DNA from: Mercenaria mercenaria
Lineage: Eukaryota; Mollusca; Bivalvia; Venerida; Veneridae
Reading direction: 5' to 3'
DNA length: 64,000 bases
Assembly (NCBI RefSeq): GCF_021730395.1
Contig: NC_069367.1
Location: 10,414,501 to 10,478,500, forward strand
Shown: positions 1-11,700 of the stretch, piece by piece
How positions within the stretch are numbered: position 1 is the stretch's first letter
Layout: each line of letters starts with the position of its first letter
Made by a program: the position numbers and the translations under genes
Notes under the pieces: model-generated
The model's input: the letters and a program-made list of their open reading frames with translations, nothing else
What the model was told of the DNA's origin: nothing
Database searches by the model: none

Positions 1-1205
1 GATAAAACCCATTTGTTTTTTCCTAGTGATTTTTTTCAGTTTGCTGTCTTGAAGCATATATATTTCATTAATGCCCATAAATATTTATTTATGTCTAAGG
101 ACTTATATACCCTCTATTGTGGCTATCGTACTTTATAATAGATAAAGTATATAGTTTGTATAAATATAGTGTTCAGTTACAGACATAAGTTAGTTCAGAG
201 ATTACTAACTGCGCAGTCAACAAAAGACGACGAACAAGATCTGTAATGAAATATATAATACAGCAAGATAATAAACCGAGAAAAAAACAACAGAAAATAA
301 GAAATAGGTTTATTTAGCCTGTTCATGAGCAGTAATGAAAGATATAATCCTGCAAGACAACAAACTAAAATGAATTACTAGGAAATAAGAAATGGGTTTT
401 ATCGAGTCTGTATATGGGCAGTAATGAAATACTTAATACCACATATGCCCATTTGCGCCAGTTTAAGCCATTCTTTATTTTTAGGAACAGCCCAACCCCG
501 GCTTCCTTTTACAATTAGTATATTTTAAATAAGTCATTGCCATGTTCTGGCTTTGTAAACTCAAACCACAACTTCAGAGGTACAACGTAACATGTTTAAT
601 AACAATCCTAGGTCTGGCGACTCTAGGTGAAATACTTTTTGAGATATTCCTGACATATATTCGGACATACGTACTGGCAGGAACAATTTTAGGTCTCATT
701 TCTATTTGACATTGTCTTCCGTAATTTTGTTAATGGTTTGTCTCTTACTAAATAGTGAAACATTGAATGTCTTATGTTCAAAAGGTTAGTATTAGTATTT
801 TCTTACCAGAAATGAAATAAATATCGAGATGTTTTGTTACATATAAGAAAAAAATAATATGTTTTGAAAAACAATACCCTCTAAAATTTTCCCATGAAAA
901 TTTGTTATTTAGCAATTATGCGTTTGCATAAAATTTTCTCAATGAATAAAACTAAAACCTGGAAATTCACAATGGAATGTAACACTGAGTATTCACTTAC
1001 TGTTTGGTGTAAACCGACCTTAAACTTAAGGCCTCACAGGAGGTGCTCTTGATTATTTATATTTACCCTGAAGTGCTATTCGAAATAGTCGAGCGCGCTG
1101 TCTCCTGGCAACTCTTGCTTATTACCTCCCTTTATGATTCTAACAGTTTAAGTTCGTGTACGATATCAAAGTAAAACTGTCTCTACCTTATTGTCATGCA
1201 TTTTT
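1..1205. other. AT-rich non-coding stretch
   Basis: No frame longer than about 60 codons, no recognisable exon, RNA or repeat structure. It probably belongs to an upstream intron of the myosin gene or lies 5' of it; the sequence does not decide between these. Confidence 0.4.
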
Positions 1206-2310
1206 ATACCCCCACCAAACATGTTTGAGGGGGGTATATAGGAGTCAGTTTGGTCGCGTCGCGTCCCGGCGTCGCGTCCCGTCCCGTCCCGTCGCGACCC
1301 AAAATCTATTATCTCAGTTAGTAACCAAATGAATTTGATTCAAACTTAAGACACATGTTCCACCTCATCACCCACATCATGTGACACAAGGCGCTTAACT
1401 CTGACACCAATTTTTTATGAATTATGCCCCTTTTTACTTAGAATTTAAGGTTGATTTTGATGTATTTTCACTATATCTCAGTTACTACTGAATGGATTTG
1501 ATTCAAACTGAAAAAAGATGTTCCACCTCATCACCCACACCCACATCATGTGACACAAGGCGCATAACTCTGACACCAAGTTTTCATGAATTATGTCCCC
1601 TTTTACTTAGAATTTAAGGTCAAATTTGTTGTATTTTCACTATATCTCAGTTATTACCAAATGAATTTGATTCAAACTTAAGATACATGTTCCACCTCAT
1701 CACCCACATCATGTGACACAAGGTGCTTAACTCTGACACCAATTTTTTATGAATTATGCCCCTTTTTACTTAGAATTTAAGGTTGATTTTGATGTATTTT
1801 CACTATATCTCAGTTACTACTGAATGGATTTGATTCAAACTGAAAAAAGATGTTCCACCTCATCACCCACATGATGTGCCCCACATCATGTGACACAAGG
1901 CGCATAACTATGACACCAAGTTTTCATGAATTATGTCCCCTTTTACTTAGAATTTAAGGTCAAATTGTTGTATTTTCACTTTATCTCAGTTATTACTAAA
2001 TGGATTTGATTCAAACTTAAAATAGTTGTTCCACCTCATCACCCAGATCATTTGACATAAGTTGCTTAACTCTGACATAAATTGTTTATAAATTATGTCT
2101 CCTTTTACTTTAAATTTAAGGTTGACTTTTAACTATTTTCACTATATCTCAGTTATTACAAAATGGATTTGATTCAAACTTAATATAGTCGTACACCTCA
2201 TCACCCACATCATGTGACACAAGGTGCATAACTCTGACACCAATTTTTCATGAATCATGTCCCCTTTTTACTTAGAATTTAAGGTTAATTTTGATGTATT
2301 TTCACCATTT
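1206..2310 (+). mobile_element. tandem-core element with terminal hairpin
   Basis: It starts with a 32-base imperfect hairpin (ATACCCCC...GGGGGTAT, 1,206-1,237), continues through a G/C-rich run of GTCGCGTCCC-type repeats (1,253-1,300), and then has six tandem units of 163-176 bp. Unit starts, marked by ATCTCAGTTA-like sequence, are at about 1,311, 1,475, 1,644, 1,807, 1,983 and 2,146. The units share TTCCACCTCATCACCCA and ATGTGACACAAGG. Hairpin plus tandem core resembles bivalve non-autonomous Helitron-like (HINE/'pearl'-type) elements; the family assignment is inference. No coding capacity. Confidence 0.6.
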
Positions 2311-3457
2311 GTCAGTTGAGTAATGTAGCTTGCATTTGTTTAGTGTAACAAAAATAAAACAATAGATATGAACAAGATAAAGTAGATAGATTTGTATTTT
2401 TAGACTGAAGAAAATTATATCATACGGATTTTAATTTATTAGTTACAAAATGTCCCCAATTGAAGATGGATCGCTTGAGGGCAAAATGAATTAATTCACC
2501 CCCTGCTTTCAAGCTATGATTGTCTAGTATTTTTGTTTGATGATAAATAAATGTCTTTCATAAGAGTGTTAATACCAGAATTGTTTGCTCGCGAATAGAT
2601 TTTTGTTTTATGGAATTATTTCCTCCAAATGCAGCCATTTCACTTTATTTCTTCATTTCAAGAAGAAAGTATTTAGAAAACAGGCTTTTAGATTGTTTTC
2701 TTTTTTCAAGATCATAATCTGAAATTATTACATGACTACTTATCTGAATTGCCGGTCCATTGTTTGTGTTATTTAAGTGTTTCTAAGTTTGCTTAGAGAA
2801 TTGGACCATCCATTTTTTTGTTTCTAATATTTTTTTTACCAGTTTTACTTACCTAAGTTAGGTACGAGTGTAACTCTGTAAAAAAAAAATGAACAGTTCG
2901 TTATATCTGGGTCATAGTGTACACTTATTGAATGACATGCCGGTCAATAGTCAAAATTGTTGCCCGAAAAGTTCGATGGAAAGAGGCTCAGTAGTTGTTT
3001 TTTTTTTCTATAGACCGGTAAGCCTATCAGAATTTAATATTCACTGCTTTGTTTCCAAAATTATAACTTAATAATCCAGTAAACATGTGTTGAATATAGA
3101 CCGGTCATGTTGCACAAATTAAGGCCCGGCCATCTGTATGTCATGTAAGAAGTGGGCTTATGACAAACTTTTGATAGATGATAGTGATTTGTATTTTAAT
3201 GAAGGCATGAACAGACAAATCAAACAGAGCTTTTGCTATCATTTTTGCTTGGTTATGTTCTATGCTTCCAAAGGATCTTCTTAAGATGTTATTGATTCAC
3301 TTTCATTTTTTCCTAAATAGGCCCTTCAGTGTATTTTACCTATAGACTTACTTTAGCAGAGAGTTAGACATTTGTTTTTGGCGTTTTACATTGTACACGC
3401 TTTCGTAGATATTTAGCGCTGCAATTTAGCCTCATAGCTAAAAGCCTCGCAGCAGAA
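2311..3457. other. AT-rich non-coding stretch
   Basis: Nothing recognised. A 60-codon frame at 2,889-3,071 has no similarity I can recall and is compatible with chance. Confidence 0.35.
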
Positions 3458-4497
3458 ATAGGCACCGTTGTACAAAACCAACGTTTGGGCTTTGCTTTAC
3501 CAGCAATGATCCAGATCTGTGCACATCCGTACTGCTCGTTTATCCCTACATCCATTTTGTTCGTTTATCCCTTCGTCGGTACTGTTCGTTTATCCCTACA
3601 TCCGTAGTGGTCGTTTATCCCTACATCCGTACTGTTCGTTTATCCCTACATCCGTACTGTTCGATTATCCCTACATCCGTGCTGCTCGTTTATCCCTACA
3701 TCCGTGCTGCTCGTTTATCCCCACATTCGTACTGTTCGTTTATCCCCACATCCGTGCTGTTCGTTTATCCCTACATCCGTACTGTTCGTTTATCCCTACA
3801 CCCGTACTGTTCGTTTATCCCTTCATCCGAACTGTTCGTTTATCCCTACATCCGTACTGCTCGTTTATCCCCACATCCGTACTGTTCGTTTATCCCCACA
3901 TCCGTACTGTTCGTTTATCCCCACATCCGAACTGTTCGTTTATCCCCACATCCGTGCTACTCGTTTATCCCCACATCCGTGCTGCTCGTTTATCCCCACA
4001 TCCGTACTGTTAGTTTATCCCACATCCGTGCTGCTCGTTTATCCCCACATCCGTACTGTTCGTTTATCCCCACATCCGTGCTGGTCGTTTATCTCTACAT
4101 CCGTAGTGGTCGTTTATCACTACATCCGTGCTGGTCGTTTATCCCTACATCCGTGCTGGTCGTTTATCCCTACATCCGTACTGTTCGTTTATCCCTACAT
4201 CCGTACTGTTCGTTTATCCCTACATACCTACTGTTCGTTTATCCCTACATCCGTACTGTTCGTTTATTCCTACATACATACTCTTCGTTTATCCCTACAT
4301 ACGTGCTGTTCGTTTATCTCTACATACATACTGTTCGTTTATCCCTACATCCGTGCTGTTCGTTTATCCCTACATCCGTACTGTTCGTTTATCCCTACAT
4401 CCGTACTGTGCGTTTACTTTTATTGATGCGCAGGCTGATCTGGATCCATACTGGTCGCAAAGACATAATGTTGATTTTCTCACAGCGGCGCTCAGAT
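3458..4497. mobile_element. palindromic MITE expanded by an internal 25-bp minisatellite
   Basis: The left 3,458-3,530 is a degenerate copy of the arm of the MITE family seen whole at 10,935-11,171, 59,521-59,757 and 60,660-60,895 (AAAACCAAC, then ACCAGCAATGATCCAGA). The right 4,423-4,497 is the opposite arm (GATGCGCAGGCTG, GGATCCATACTGGTCGCAAA, TTTTCTCA). Between them, where intact copies have a ~60-bp centre, lies a 900-bp minisatellite. One MITE copy therefore seems to have seeded the array. Confidence 0.7.
3525..4427 (+). repeat. 25-bp minisatellite, about 36 copies
   Basis: The unit is TTTATCCCTACATCCGTACTG plus TTCG, with point variants (CCCCACA for CCCTACA, GCTG for ACTG, GGTCG for GTTCG). 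Because 25 is not a multiple of three and the unit has no stop in any forward frame, three long overlapping open frames (up to 303 codons) cross it. These are artefacts of the repeat and not genes. Confidence 0.92.
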
Positions 4498-4650
4498 ATA
4501 CAAATGTACTTTATTTAATTCATGTAACCTATGTAGGTTAAAAGCCATATATTTCTTTTTGAAAAGTAAAATAATCCAGTTTTAGGTCAGTTTAATTTTT
4601 TTCTCTGAATTACAGCAACTGTGATATTATTAAGTCAGACTCAATATATA

Positions 4651-5198
4651 CTGAACAGCAAAAGAAACTATCCAGATGTATAACTGGTATATTTTGAAAT
4701 GAAAAATTAATTTTTCAAATTTGAATTGTGTTTTCATACAAAAATTACACTTGAAGATCTTCACGTGGTAATATCTTAAAAATCAATCAACCGTGAAGTC
4801 AGTAGTCCCACAAAAGCCGTTTGAAAGGCTATATCTTCTTTGCGTCAGTTGAATCGTAACATCCCAATTGGGCGCTTGCGCTAAATTTGATTCAGTCGTG
4901 CGATGCAACCAACAAAATTTTAAAAACTTTATGCTGTTTTTCGAGTTAGCTATTCATCCATATTTCCAATGATAACAAAATTTCACAAAGAAAATTGTTA
5001 ATTATAGGCCCACGTGAATTTCGTGCAAAACGGCTATTGTGGGACTACTGACTTCACGGTTGATTGATTTTTAAAATATTATCACGTGAAGTTCTACAAG
5101 AGTAATGTGATATGAAAAACACAAGTGATTTATAAATTAAAGTTTTTAAATAAAAATTACCCCAGTTATAAAACTGGATAGTTTCTTTTGCTGTTCAG
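4651..5198. mobile_element. Tc1/mariner-like MITE
   Basis: A 548-bp element with inverted termini CTGAACAGCAAAAGAAAC at the left and its complement at the right, flanked by TATA on both sides, consistent with a TA target duplication. A second pair of inverted segments (4,740-4,815 and 5,030-5,105, containing AATCAATCAACCGTGAAGTC) makes the whole unit strongly palindromic. There is no transposase, so it is non-autonomous. Superfamily is inferred from the TA duplication. Confidence 0.75.
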
Positions 5199-5625
5199 TA
5201 TAGTTTACATATGGTAATATATATCTGAAACAGATACATCTAGATATACCTGTTTACATACTAAAAGTTTTGACCTATACAGTGATTATTTGCAAAACTT
5301 ATTTAATAATTCTATAGACCTAAATTAAACCACTTAAATAGATATAGGATATGAAAGTATCTTATCACTGTATTTTATATTGCAGAATTGGGTAATTCAA
5401 AATGAAATAAAGACAATCGACAATTTTCGTACGATAACGTATCACGTATCTTCCGTACGCGATTTCGGCATCTTTCGGCTATAATAGAAAATCATTTTTT
5501 CATGAAAACCGGAGAATGCCGAAAGCACCACCGTAGAATACGTAAATGAACGGAAGTTGCCGATTGTCTTTACGGATTCATTTTTTTGAAACTTGTAATT
5601 CAAAGAATTTTCAAATTGTTTATAG

Positions 5626-5731
5626 TGAAGGGTGTCGTTATTCCCCTCCGCATCCACTGGAGTACGAGGCCTTGCACAACAAACATCCAGCCATCGAATA
5701 TACAGTTCTCTTTCCGGACCAGTCCACTCAA
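5626..5731 (+). CDS. myosin VII exon 1 of window (FERM start)
   Basis: The acceptor TTTATAG lies just before 5,626 and the donor GTAAGT follows 5,731. One base completes the preceding codon, then 35 codons follow, including SPPHPLEYEALHNK and EYTVLFPDQSTQ. This matches the 'PPH.VEVEAIQ' entry into the second FERM F1 lobe of myosin VII. It ends in phase 0. Confidence 0.85.
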
Positions 5732-8700
5732 GTAAGTCTTCTTTAATATACATAGTTTGGTAGTTGATTTTATAAACTTTCGGACAAGGGCGAAACATTT
5801 TTATGAAATGAAGTAGCTGCAGTGGTATTTCCAATGAGTTTCAAAGACTATTTTTTAGGGCTGTCATCGATAGAAACGATATCGATGTATCAACGATATT
5901 TTTTGGTCGATCGATTATCGATTCCCATTTTCAAAAATCGATATTTTACAGAGAGAAAAAACAACTGTCTAGATAAACACTCAGACCCTCTAAAACAACT
6001 TTTTCTGCCTGCAAAAATGTGCCGAAAGTAACGGAAGTTGTCAAAAAAGGTCATGTCTAAACTTGTACCGTAGCAGTCTTTTCCCACTAGCCGGCACTAC
6101 CTATATGGGTAGAAGTAAAAAGGGCTCAACTTCAGAATCTATTTGCAAAAAGTTACGTTGTCCTGTCTTGAAAGGTCGCTTCGTTGTTTGTGCATGTAAA
6201 AACATAGAGTATATATACTGTTTCTACGTCAATCTCGGCTTTTTACTTGTTCGCGTATAGCTGATCACTCAGTAAAAGGTACAGAATTTAGCTTGTGCCC
6301 GTAACAATAACAATCAAAGATGGCCGAAGAGGAAGCCGTCGCCGGCTTAAACAGTCAAAAGACGGAAGGAAAAGCTTTGTTTTGGTTCGTAGAAACACAG
6401 GGTGTTGCTTAAACATGCCTTTCAGTACAACAAACAAACAGTCAAACACTACAAATTTGAGGCCCATTGAAAACTTGGGCAGAGGTTAAAAAAGAAAACA
6501 AAAAAAAACAACAACAAAAACAAACAACAAAACACGCGGTGCCAGTACCTAATCCGAATGTAAACTTGTGCAAGGTAAAAATTAAGACAGGGTATGAAAC
6601 AGGCTAAAAATAAATAAAAACATTGTAAATAAATAAATTAATTAATTTAATAAATAAATAAATAGTATCTGTGGAAGAGAAATGCAGAATTTTAGCTGTT
6701 TGAAACCCAACTCCAGTGCCTGGTATTATAGTTTACTAGGTTGTAAAGTAGGATAAATGCAAAAGAGGAGTGAAGGCACAATGAAGATCTATAAAAGATT
6801 TCATTAATTTTCATTTATTTTATTTATTTCATAGATACAAATACAACATAATCAAACAGTAATATAATAAGTAGGCAAAAAAAAAAGACATAACATTAAC
6901 AAGAAGGTATATAGCATGCCCATAAACAAAGAGATTGTTAATCTAACTTAATAATCGATATATCGATGTATCGTCGATATTTGTCTTCCGATATATCGGT
7001 ATCGTCGATATGCAAAAGACCCAATCAATGACAGCCCTACTATTTTTCTCTTATATTATAATATTTCAATTAATTATCTAGTTAAACTAAGGAATTATCT
7101 AAAACGAATTCCAATAGAGCTAAATTCATGTAAATATTATAAATGCGAAAAGACATCAAAAAAGAGAGCGACCTCGAATAATTGGCGGTTTCTTGCAGAC
7201 GATAGAAGTTGACGCTAACACGAGAATGTGTGACATACATCACAACATTGTGAAAAGGCTTCAGTTAAAGCACAGTCAGGAGTATGGTTTATTCTTTGGT
7301 TTGAAAGACAAAGGTAAGATATTTCTATTTCCTAAAAAGATAAATTTTTTTTGCGGTAGAAGAGTAAGACATTGCTAACTATTGATATTTTCGTATAAAG
7401 TACTTGAAACATATGATCATAATTCTATAGAAGTAGCAAATTATTCATATGCAATTCATGAAGGGCCTCGACGATACCAAACGTCTGCCAAACCATTTTT
7501 GTCAGAGTAAATTTCTCTAGACCAGGGTCCGTATTCATCAGTAGTGAACTCGTAGCGACTGTCGGTAATTTCCGCCTGATTACGTATTCTCGTTAAGTCA
7601 GTCGGTTATCTTCGGACGGAAATGTTTCCGTAAAAACCGGAAAATGCAGAAATAGTATACAGAGGGTACGTATTTTGCCGATTGTCATTAAGTTGAAAGC
7701 TGGAATAAGTCAGAAACACGGATTTTGAAGTGCTAAAATTACTTCCTGTCCTATATTCTTTATTCGTGTACGGATTTTATTAAAACTTGCCGCATGGATA
7801 GTATTTACTACAATAAAGAGCTGTGGAAAAGTTCGGCAGTATAGTAAGTTATGGCAAATGTATTTTTAGTGTTTCAAAGTCAGTTCTAAATTAAAAACTA
7901 GAAATGGTGATGTGTTTTTATGTTTTAAAGTCAGTTCTAAATTGAAGACTTGGACTGTTGATGAATACGAGCCCTGGTAAACAATGTGTCATTATGTGCA
8001 CAGAATCGTAAGAAAACTTCCATTTCCTAGAACAACAACATTTCTTGTTCGCATACTGCAGTAGTATGATAATTCTTAATCTAAATGCTTAAAGTTATAA
8101 TTCCCTGCAAATAATGCATAACTAATTTTTCTTAATAGCTGAATGTTGTAAGCGCATTCTCTTAACATTTTACAGTGTAGAGCGCTCTATAATGTAACAA
8201 TTATAATAATAATAACAAAATACATCTTTACACCCAACACATTTCATCTTTCCAATATCACATTAGATCTATACTAAGACAATTAAATAAATATTGTAGA
8301 AAATAAAGCTATACGTAAGTAATCTAAACTGCATAACTCAGTTTCACATGCAGAACACATGTAAATGATTAGCTTTGTTTAGTGTTGATAGATCTACATG
8401 CCTAAATGTGTAATACAAAACAAATATAACCTTTAATGCCTATTGTACACGTTTCTGTATGTGAACCATGCTTTGCTAGGACATTAACATGTTTTTGTTG
8501 CTTTCATAGTCATGCTATGCATATATATATATAAACTGTCTTTGCAGGGAATATTCATTTTCAGGTTATTTGTACATCCTTCATCTGGCCGAGACACTCT
8601 CTTCTGTTTCCAGCTTTGCATTTCTTTATTACTGACGTCACTTCCTCCGATAATTTCGTATTATTTTTAAATCTATATTTATAGTCCTTCCCATTGGTCT

Positions 8701-11700
8701 AGGCGTAGTCACATGATTAATGATAAAAAGTCATAGGCGAAGCCAAAAACACTTATTAACCTCAAGCTGTGACGTCATGGCATTTTGACGTCAAAACAGT
8801 GTGACGGCGTGCATTTACTGTGAAAACTTACCAACCACCGCAAAATACTGGATTTATTGACCTGGAAAAGTATCCTCGGTTGATATCACTTTTTCCAGGT
8901 CGATAAATCGTCATATTGACCGAACCTTAAAGGCAATTAATGTATATGATAAGGCGATATCGAATACCGTCAATCCATGACCGTTCCAGACATATCAAAT
9001 GGAAAGACAGTTGTCAAATCATATCCTCTGGTATGATACTGTCAAAAAATGAATAAAACGTGGCTTAAGCGTTCTTTTAATTTTTTTTATCTTTTATTAT
9101 GGGGTCCATTCGATGCCTTGTATATTTAGACTAGTCGTAGAATACCGCTTACGTCGGAGCTAGGGAATGTGTTGCACATTTCATTTTCTATGATAAAGCC
9201 ATTTCTGCTGTATTAGTTTGCTAGCTTGCGCTGTTTGCTTTGAAACGATCTTTTTATAGACTTTATTAAACAAACTAAGTCATATTTAACCTACTATTAT
9301 TTTGCTTGACCGCTTTCTGTGCTTAAAATGGGTCTTCTTATGATTTTATTTACTTCGGAGGACATCAGAGGACCTTAAAAATTGCCCCTTACTTTGACTC
9401 AGTGGTGTTATTACTTCTGGTAATGACTCCATTCGAATTTACTATATACATTTTTTTTGTATACTAATTGCATATTTTTACTTACGCCGATGTTAGTGGC
9501 GTAAGAGATGTTTCACATTTTACAACCTCTGATAGAAAACCAGTCTGTGTCCTGAGCTTCAAAAGGTGCTTTTTCATATTTAAGATGCAAAAGGGGACCT
9601 CTGTTGCCTTTTGGTTACGATCACTGACTTCGAACCACTTGCCCCTCTCCGATCTGGGTTCGAAACCTCGCTTCGGGGAGGTGTAGAATTCTTCATGTGA
9701 GGAAGCCATTAAGATGGCTTACGGAAGGTCGGTAGTTTTACCAAGGTGCTCGCACGTGTCTGAAACAATGCCGGAGGGTCGGAGGAGTCTTCCCCCACCA
9801 AAAGTTGCCATATGACCTAAATTGTGTCGGTGTGACTCTAAACTCAACATAAAAACCATAAAACCCAAATGATTCAGTATATAAAGTCTTAAGTCTTTAA
9901 GATCATAATTGATAATATATAGCCATTTCATTTTAGAAAAGATGTCCACTGTTTAAAGGATTTTGTGTGTGTGTGTCCAATGCTATCAAGTTTTGCACTA
10001 AATATTCTAGCTTTGTAAAAGTCTACAGAAAGTATACGGGTTTAATACTGTAAGAAAATTGAAATACAAATGTCTAGGCTTGTGATTACATGAATAAAAC
10101 AGATATCGGCTATTGATGCATTTTTAATTGAAATATTTACGTTTTAGATGTAAGAATAAAAATTTCTCTCTGATAAATATGCACAGTGAAAAATAGGTTT
10201 GTTATTGATATGCAACGGAATGCAAGTAAATGGCTTACTAACATATCTACTAATTTAGATGAAATAAGTCGATAAAGCAGGGAACACCAATATAAAACAT
10301 TTCATATTTGTTTTGAAGAATTTTCGGCTGATACGGGTAAGGCTAAATAATTTACTAATGGAACTTTTGTTTCTATTGTTATGATCTATTGCTATGCTTC
10401 GGTTAAAATTATGCTAATTCGTTTATTCGGTTGAATTATAAAACCATTTATCAGGAATTTGTCTTGACTGGATTGTTATACATTAACTTACTAACAAGGG
10501 CTTTGGATACTCATATTTAAACATTGGATTTCAAAGCTAACAGAGCAGATTTCAGTGGTGAAAATCCATTGATAGTTGCATGCGAGGTAAAAACTAAAAC
10601 TGATTTGGGTGTTGTAAGCTAGACTGGGCTCAAAATATAGTGGTTTTTCTCATTAAATTGGGAGGAGAAAAGAAACATCGCTGTCCCTTAAACTTGGCTG
10701 TCATAAGTTTGGGTCTTTCTTCCACGGCATTTTTGTACATGTACTTGTGCGTTGGTATGGATAAATGATTAGACCAGCCTTCCTCCCCGGTTGTACTCGT
10801 AAACTGCTTCTTGCAAATGTATATTGATAAACGGGGAAGTGTTCTCAAGTAGAAATGTACTATAGCTTTTTACAAAAGCGACCTCTGGCGTAATTTGCAG
10901 ATTACTAGGAAACAGACGCATATTAAGCATATATGAGCCGTGCCATGGGAAAACCAACATAGTGGCTTTGCGACCAGCATGGATCCAGACCAGCCTGCGC
11001 ATCCGCGCAGTCTGGTCAGGATCCATGCTGTTCGCTTTCAAAGCCTATAGCATTCAGAGAAACTGTTAGCGAACAGCATGGATCCTGACCAGACTGCGCA
11101 GATGCGCAGACTGGTCTGGATCCATGCTGGTCGCAAAACCACTGTGTTGGTTTTCTCATGGCACGGCTCATATAATATCCTGGTTTTCGGTGCATGATAA
11201 AGAAATAATATTTTGCATGTGGTAAAAGAGAAGTTGGATTAATACTGATTCTTTTTCTGATCTTGTTTTTAGCTCACCTGAGCACAAAGTGCTCAAGGTG
11301 AGCTTTTGTGATCGCCCTGTGTCCGTCGTCCGTCGTCGTCCGTCCGTCCGTCGTCAACAATTTGACTGTTAACACTCTAGATGTCACAATTTTGACCTAA
11401 TCTTAATGAAACTTGGTCAGAATGTTACCCTCAATAAAATCTTGGACGAGTTTGATATTGGGTCATCTGGAGTCAAAAACTAGGTCACCCGGTCAAATCA
11501 AAGGAAAAGCTGGTTAACACTCTAGAGGTCACAATTTTAACTCAGTCTTAATGAAACTTGGTCAGAATGTTACCCTCAGTAAAATCTTGGACGAGTTTGA
11601 TATTGGGTTATCTGGGTTCAAAAACTAGGTCACCAGGTCAGATCAAAGGGAAAGCTTGTTAACACTCTAGAGGTCACAATTTTGGTGCAATCTTAATGAA

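Noticed and set aside
3519-4541. Open frames of 137-303 codons reading FVYPYIRTVRLSLHP repeats
   Set aside because: All come from a 25-bp repeat that lacks stops in three frames; no codon bias or domain, and the flanks are MITE arms.
9655-9670. tRNA gene suggested by the B box GGGTTCGAAACC
   Set aside because: No cloverleaf could be drawn, and a SINE body and tail follow; the same applies at 58,708-58,720.
10769-11041. 90-codon frame with MDPDQTARMRRLVWIHAGRK
   Set aside because: This peptide is the translation of the palindromic MITE and recurs at every copy, including 60,638-60,850.
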